Source of the DNA: Trichothermofontia sichuanensis B231
GTDB taxonomy: Bacteria; Cyanobacteriota; Cyanobacteriia; B231
Direction of reading: 5' to 3'
Length of the DNA: 64,000 nucleotides
Assembly (NCBI RefSeq): GCF_026240635.1
Contig: NZ_CP110848.1
Location: forward strand, 436,501 to 500,500
The number at the start of each line of letters is the position of its first letter. Position 1 is the first letter of the stretch. Made by a program: the position numbers and the translations under genes. Positions 61,441 to 64,000 of the stretch are shown in pieces. The notes beneath the pieces were generated by a model that saw only the letters and a list, made by a program, of their open reading frames with translations, searched no databases and was not told where the DNA came from.

Positions 61441-61645
61441 ACATCAGTCGGTAGCCGACAAGGGCAATGTTTCCCCTAATGCCCTGTCAGGCTAGCCCAT
61501 GCGGTTAGTCAGGAAAGGGGAGTTGTTCTTTAAAGCTCTTGTCAAATTTAGATAAAGTTCCAGTGATCCCGTCTAACCCCTGAAATTGCTATGGAAAGCT
61601 GAAACTAGGGAGCACTGCTAGGCACTCAGACTCCAGGTGAAATCC

Positions 61646-62722
61646 ATGTTGCATCTAGCCATACCTAAAAGCCTTAGCCAGTTTAATGAGGCTCTGCTTA
61701 AGAACCTGGAAACAGCAACAACTGTGATCTTTGTAGCCGGGGTGGGCCTAACCCTCCTAACGCAACAATGGCTTTACCTCGTTGTTGCGTTAGGACTGAT
61801 GTTCTGGCTGAGCCAACGGGAACAGCGACGCCTTGCTCAGACCTTAGAGCAGTTACAGAATCATTACAACGTCTTTGCTAGCGCGATCGCGACGACCCGT
61901 GATCGCCTGGATCGGGTCGAGCGGGATACCTTGACGCTCCGCACTATCCAATCCGAGCACCATACCACCCATCAAGCTGTAACTTCCCTAACGGACGCCT
62001 ACTACAGCACCCTTCGCCGCCTCATGGCTCTGGAAGATTGTGTGGGTGAGGTGCAATCCCGGCAAGACGATTGCATCCTGATGCTTGACAGTTTCCAACG
62101 CAGTCTAGAAATTATCCAGGACTTTTATGGCCACACGACTGACCTGAAGATTGAGGCGGCGATCTCCCAGCACTGGGAGCGGATTGAAGCAGCCCTCAGT
62201 GCGTTAGAGCGGCAGGCAGATTACCACTTACTCAAGGGCTATGAGGCTAACCGGACGGCTCTAGTGAGTGCCCTGGAACAGGTAGAAAGCCGGTTGACAA
62301 TGGCTTGTCCCTGTCTGGCAGACTCACCGATCGACGAGGCGATCATTGCCAAATTGGAGCAGCTTCTGGCCAACGGTAAACAGATTGAAATTGGTTGGGG
62401 GCTAATGCGTGGGATTCACCCCAATCCCCATAGTGAGAGTGAAGGTCCTCTCTACAGTGCCTTACCGAAATTACGGGCTTTACAACACGCCTACCCGACC
62501 CAACTGACCCTGAGGTTGATCAGCACTCACGACAAGTTCCTAGTCTGTGATCATCACGTTGCTCTGGTCGGTAGTCATCATTTCCTGGCTTCTAGCAGTG
62601 CCTTCCCAGAGCATGAACTGGGTCTCCAGACGACTGATCCAGCGATCGTTCATAACCTGCTGCAATATTTTGCTCAGGCTCCAGAACTCAAACAACTGGT
62701 CCGACGGCGATCGGTTGCTTAG
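61646..62722 (+). CDS. Membrane-anchored coiled-coil protein with a single phospholipase-D-type motif
   Basis: The 358-residue protein has a short N-terminus, two adjacent membrane helices (about residues 28-60, TTVIFVAGVGLTLLT and LYLVVALGLMFWL), a long coiled coil (about 65-220) and a C-terminal domain with KLEQLLANGKQIEIGWGL, SALPKLRAL and STHDKFLVCDHHVALVGSHH. The HDKFLVCD segment matches one HxKxxxxD half of the PLD active site, so a dimer would be needed for catalysis. ATG at 61646 is chosen; an in-frame GTG at 61637 is possible. I do not know a named family with this architecture. Confidence 0.78.
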   Translation: MLHLAIPKSLSQFNEALLKNLETATTVIFVAGVGLTLLTQQWLYLVVALGLMFWLSQREQRRLAQTLEQLQNHYNVFASAIATTRDRLDRVERDTLTLRTIQSEHHTTHQAVTSLTDAYYSTLRRLMALEDCVGEVQSRQDDCILMLDSFQRSLEIIQDFYGHTTDLKIEAAISQHWERIEAALSALERQADYHLLKGYEANRTALVSALEQVESRLTMACPCLADSPIDEAIIAKLEQLLANGKQIEIGWGLMRGIHPNPHSESEGPLYSALPKLRALQHAYPTQLTLRLISTHDKFLVCDHHVALVGSHHFLASSSAFPEHELGLQTTDPAIVHNLLQYFAQAPELKQLVRRRSVA

Positions 62723-62734
62723 GAGTCAGCATTA

Positions 62735-62840
62735 GTAGTCAATCCAAATAAGAACGATACAGTTTTTCACTCCCCTCTCCCGCTCTGGGAGAGGGGCTGG
62801 GGGTGAGGGGGCCGTTTCAGCCTAAATTGCAATGACTATA
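62735..62840. mobile_element. MITE-like element, family 1, copy J (reverse orientation)
   Basis: It starts GTAGTCAATCCAAATAAG and ends TAAATTGCAATGACTATA, the reverse complement of the other copies. It lies 12 bp after the PLD-motif gene stop. Confidence 0.78.
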
Positions 62841-63109
62841 GGCTAGGGTTCCCATCACCGAGCGACATCATATTAGGCGCACACATCCCGTCGAGCACCC
62901 ATCCGAAGGAATCTCAAACGGGGGGGAACTGTCCCGGCTGTTGTGGAGGCAGGCGGGATACTGGCCCACTTGATGCCAGGTCGATCACGATACTGCAATC
63001 GACGGAGCTTGTGTCGGGCAGACAATGACAGTTGGTAACATTCTGCGGTAATGGGCGTGTGCAACTTTGAGAAAGTGGGTTATCGTAACTCCGTGGCTAA
63101 TGGCCGCAT
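62841..63109. other. Gene-free stretch
   Basis: No convincing gene on either strand. A 63-codon minus-strand frame (62873-63064) has no recognised similarity and atypical composition, so it is not called. Confidence 0.5.
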
Positions 63110-63132
63110 AAAAAAACCCGCCTTTGGGCGGG
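63110..63132 (-). terminator. Rho-independent terminator of the candidate small RNA
   Basis: CCCGCC pairs with GGCGGG around a four-base loop, followed on the minus strand by TTTTTTT. It is the clearest intrinsic terminator in the window. Confidence 0.85.
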
Positions 63133-63180
63133 AGTTGATGTGAGAAGAGAGCGGTTGAACCCTGCATCTGTTCGACCGCT
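63110..63180 (-). ncRNA. Candidate small RNA with Yfr1-like architecture
   Basis: On the minus strand, AGCGGTCGAAC and GTTCAACCGCT (63180-63150) make an 11-bp stem with one mismatch; then comes the unpaired CTCTTCTCACATCAACT (63149-63133) and a terminator hairpin CCCGCC/GGCGGG with seven T (63132-63110). A -10 box TATAGA at 63190-63185 places the start at about 63180-63178, giving about 71 nt. Yfr1 has the same order: hairpin, a conserved unpaired CTCCTCACAC-type motif, terminator. The motif here is similar but not identical, so it may be a diverged Yfr1 or a different RNA. Confidence 0.55.
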
Positions 63181-63866
63181 TATTTCTATACTCTTACGTT
63201 TCCCCGTTCTGCGCTAGTCCCCTAGCAACATTTATTTGAAAAATGGCTAGAATTTTGCGGCTACGATCGCCTCTCAACGCGCCCAAGGCGAGCTTTTCTC
63301 CACCTTCTGCCTTCGGCGTCGCCTGCCCCCAATGATTTCCCAGCCACCCTGGCTCAACCTTTCCCGCTAGCAGGATGTCCCACATCACGATCAGCACTGT
63401 TGAGGGGAGCCGATTCCCTGGCGGGAATGTGCAGCAAACGACAATCAGATCCCCTTGCCAAGAGCGTGGGGTCACCGGGAACGGCTCCGTTTGGGTTTTG
63501 GCAGGTCAGCACCCTAATGCTTACCCTTGGCTATCGTCCTAGCCGCGATCGTCCTGCTGGGCCAGGTTTGGCACAAACGCTTGGTGTGCGGGGGAGGCTA
63601 GGCTCATTTGCAGCGGATTCAGAGAGGGGTGCGTCGGGAGCAGGGGGACGGTTGCAGCGATGATCGGGTTCTGGCTGGCGATCGCCAAAATCGCCTGGGT
63701 TTGCCCTGCCCGTTGCGCAAAGAGATCTTCCGGTTGGGAGGTGAGCTGGGGTGAAAAGTGGGTGGCAAACCCCAGGCAATGACAACCTTGCCTTGAGCCA
63801 ACCTTGCCTTGAGCATCCGTTCTGGCCGGCGAGGGAACGACAACCGTTAGGATCAATACCGAAGTT
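63181..63866. other. Region without a convincing gene
   Basis: Several overlapping open frames exist on both strands (for example 63194-63475 and 63539-63907, both minus) but none shows family motifs, a good ribosome-binding site or normal composition. Minus-strand 63539-63907 has a signal-peptide-like start (RSFTTSVLILTVVVPSPA) and could be an exported protein or a decayed gene; it is not called. Confidence 0.45.
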
Positions 63867-63887
63867 GTGAACGACCTTACGAAGCTG

Positions 63888-64000
63888 ATGCCGCGACCGA
63901 TTGTCATTCTGCCCGGATATTTTGCCGGCGCCGAGACCTATCAAGCCCTCGCGCAAGACCTGCGCGAGCGGGGTTTTACCCCCACGATCGTGCCACTCCA
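63888..64000 (+). CDS. Alpha/beta hydrolase (lipase/esterase-like), 5' part only
   Basis: From ATG 63888 the frame reads MPRPIVILPGYFAGAETYQA and continues LAQDLRERGFTPTIVPL off the right edge. The VILPGYFAG strand-loop is the oxyanion-hole region of alpha/beta hydrolases, and the Y-x(n)-L-x(n)-G-F pattern fits lipase class 2/PGAP1-like proteins common in cyanobacteria. A GTG at 63867 is an alternative start. Catalytic residues lie outside the window. Confidence 0.65.
   Translation, partial: MPRPIVILPGYFAGAETYQALAQDLRERGFTPTIVPL

Noticed and set aside
62873-63064. 63-codon minus-strand frame as a transposase remnant
   Set aside because: No DDE or integrase motif can be seen and composition is not coding-like.
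63194-63475. 93-codon minus-strand frame near the right end
   Set aside because: It overlaps the promoter region of the candidate small RNA, has no recognised motif and shows no good ribosome-binding site.
63539-63907. 122-codon minus-strand frame with a signal-like start
   Set aside because: It overlaps the 5' end of the alpha/beta hydrolase gene and competes with another frame; no family is recognisable.
1-64000. tRNA and rRNA genes
   Set aside because: I looked for T-arm-like GGTTCRA segments and acceptor pairing but found no complete cloverleaf; the GGTTCAA at 63150-63160 belongs to the small RNA hairpin.

Overview
This window is chromosomal DNA from a cyanobacterium. The evidence is a complete phycocyanin gene cluster, a photosystem I assembly factor (Ycf3), the start of an NDH-1 subunit (NdhD), a Vipp1/PspA pair, phycobilin lyases and a very high density of the HIP1 octamer GCGATCGC. 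No heterocyst-specific gene is visible and no rRNA or tRNA gene was recognised. The genus cannot be named from the sequence alone.

Layout. 1-1.8 kb holds the 5' end of ndhD and a class C beta-lactamase-like hydrolase, both on the minus strand. 1.8-10.3 kb is the phycocyanin cluster: a long leader, then cpcB-cpcA-cpcC-cpcC-cpcD-cpcE-cpcF-cpcS, a HExxH protein abutting cpcS, then cpcG. Hairpins stand in the cpcA/cpcC, cpcC/cpcC and cpcC/cpcD gaps and could grade transcript levels of subunits and linkers. 10.7-18.7 kb carries housekeeping genes: asparaginase, DUF4359, a CPBP protease, clpS with a structured upstream segment, grxC-gshB, yraN, gatC-hisC and ycf3. 18.8-25.6 kb has a DUF3137 gene broken by a small transposable element and a 1415-residue sensor kinase whose first GAF domain has bilin-binding cyanobacteriochrome signatures. 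25.6-31.7 kb has leuD, a succinate-semialdehyde dehydrogenase, an L,D-transpeptidase and a 917-residue TPR protein. 32-42.7 kb has a Cys-rich protein, a DciA/DUF721 protein, a SPOR protein, PspA and Vipp1, a GntR regulator, a DsbA-like lipoprotein, a DUF697-type GTPase and a frameshifted Uma2 nuclease. 42.7-55.8 kb has an O-antigen-ligase-like protein, a VWA protein, two metallophosphoesterases, a GGDEF-EAL protein, an MBL-fold protein, a pentapeptide protein and a J-TPR-WD40 protein. 55.9-58.3 kb is a cassette of xisI, xisH and a NurA-like gene flanked by 331-bp direct repeats. The end has nadE, a DUF2135-like secreted protein, a membrane-anchored PLD-motif protein, a candidate small RNA and the start of an alpha/beta hydrolase.

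Mobile and repetitive DNA. At least four families of short non-autonomous elements populate the intergenic space: ten copies of a ~105-bp TA-targeting element; four copies of a ~220-bp element with 14-bp terminal repeats, one of them interrupted by the first family; two copies of an ISL3-like ~112-bp element, one with an 8-bp target duplication inside a gene; and two copies of a GC-rich element ending in a GACAAA motif. They often abut stop codons.

The strongest leads are the repeat-flanked xisHI/NurA-like cassette, the dual-cysteine cyanobacteriochrome kinase, a minus-strand small RNA with Yfr1-like architecture, the structured clpS leader, the HExxH protein coupled to cpcS, and the nested transposable elements. 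All calls rest on reading the sequence and on remembered family features; no database search was run.
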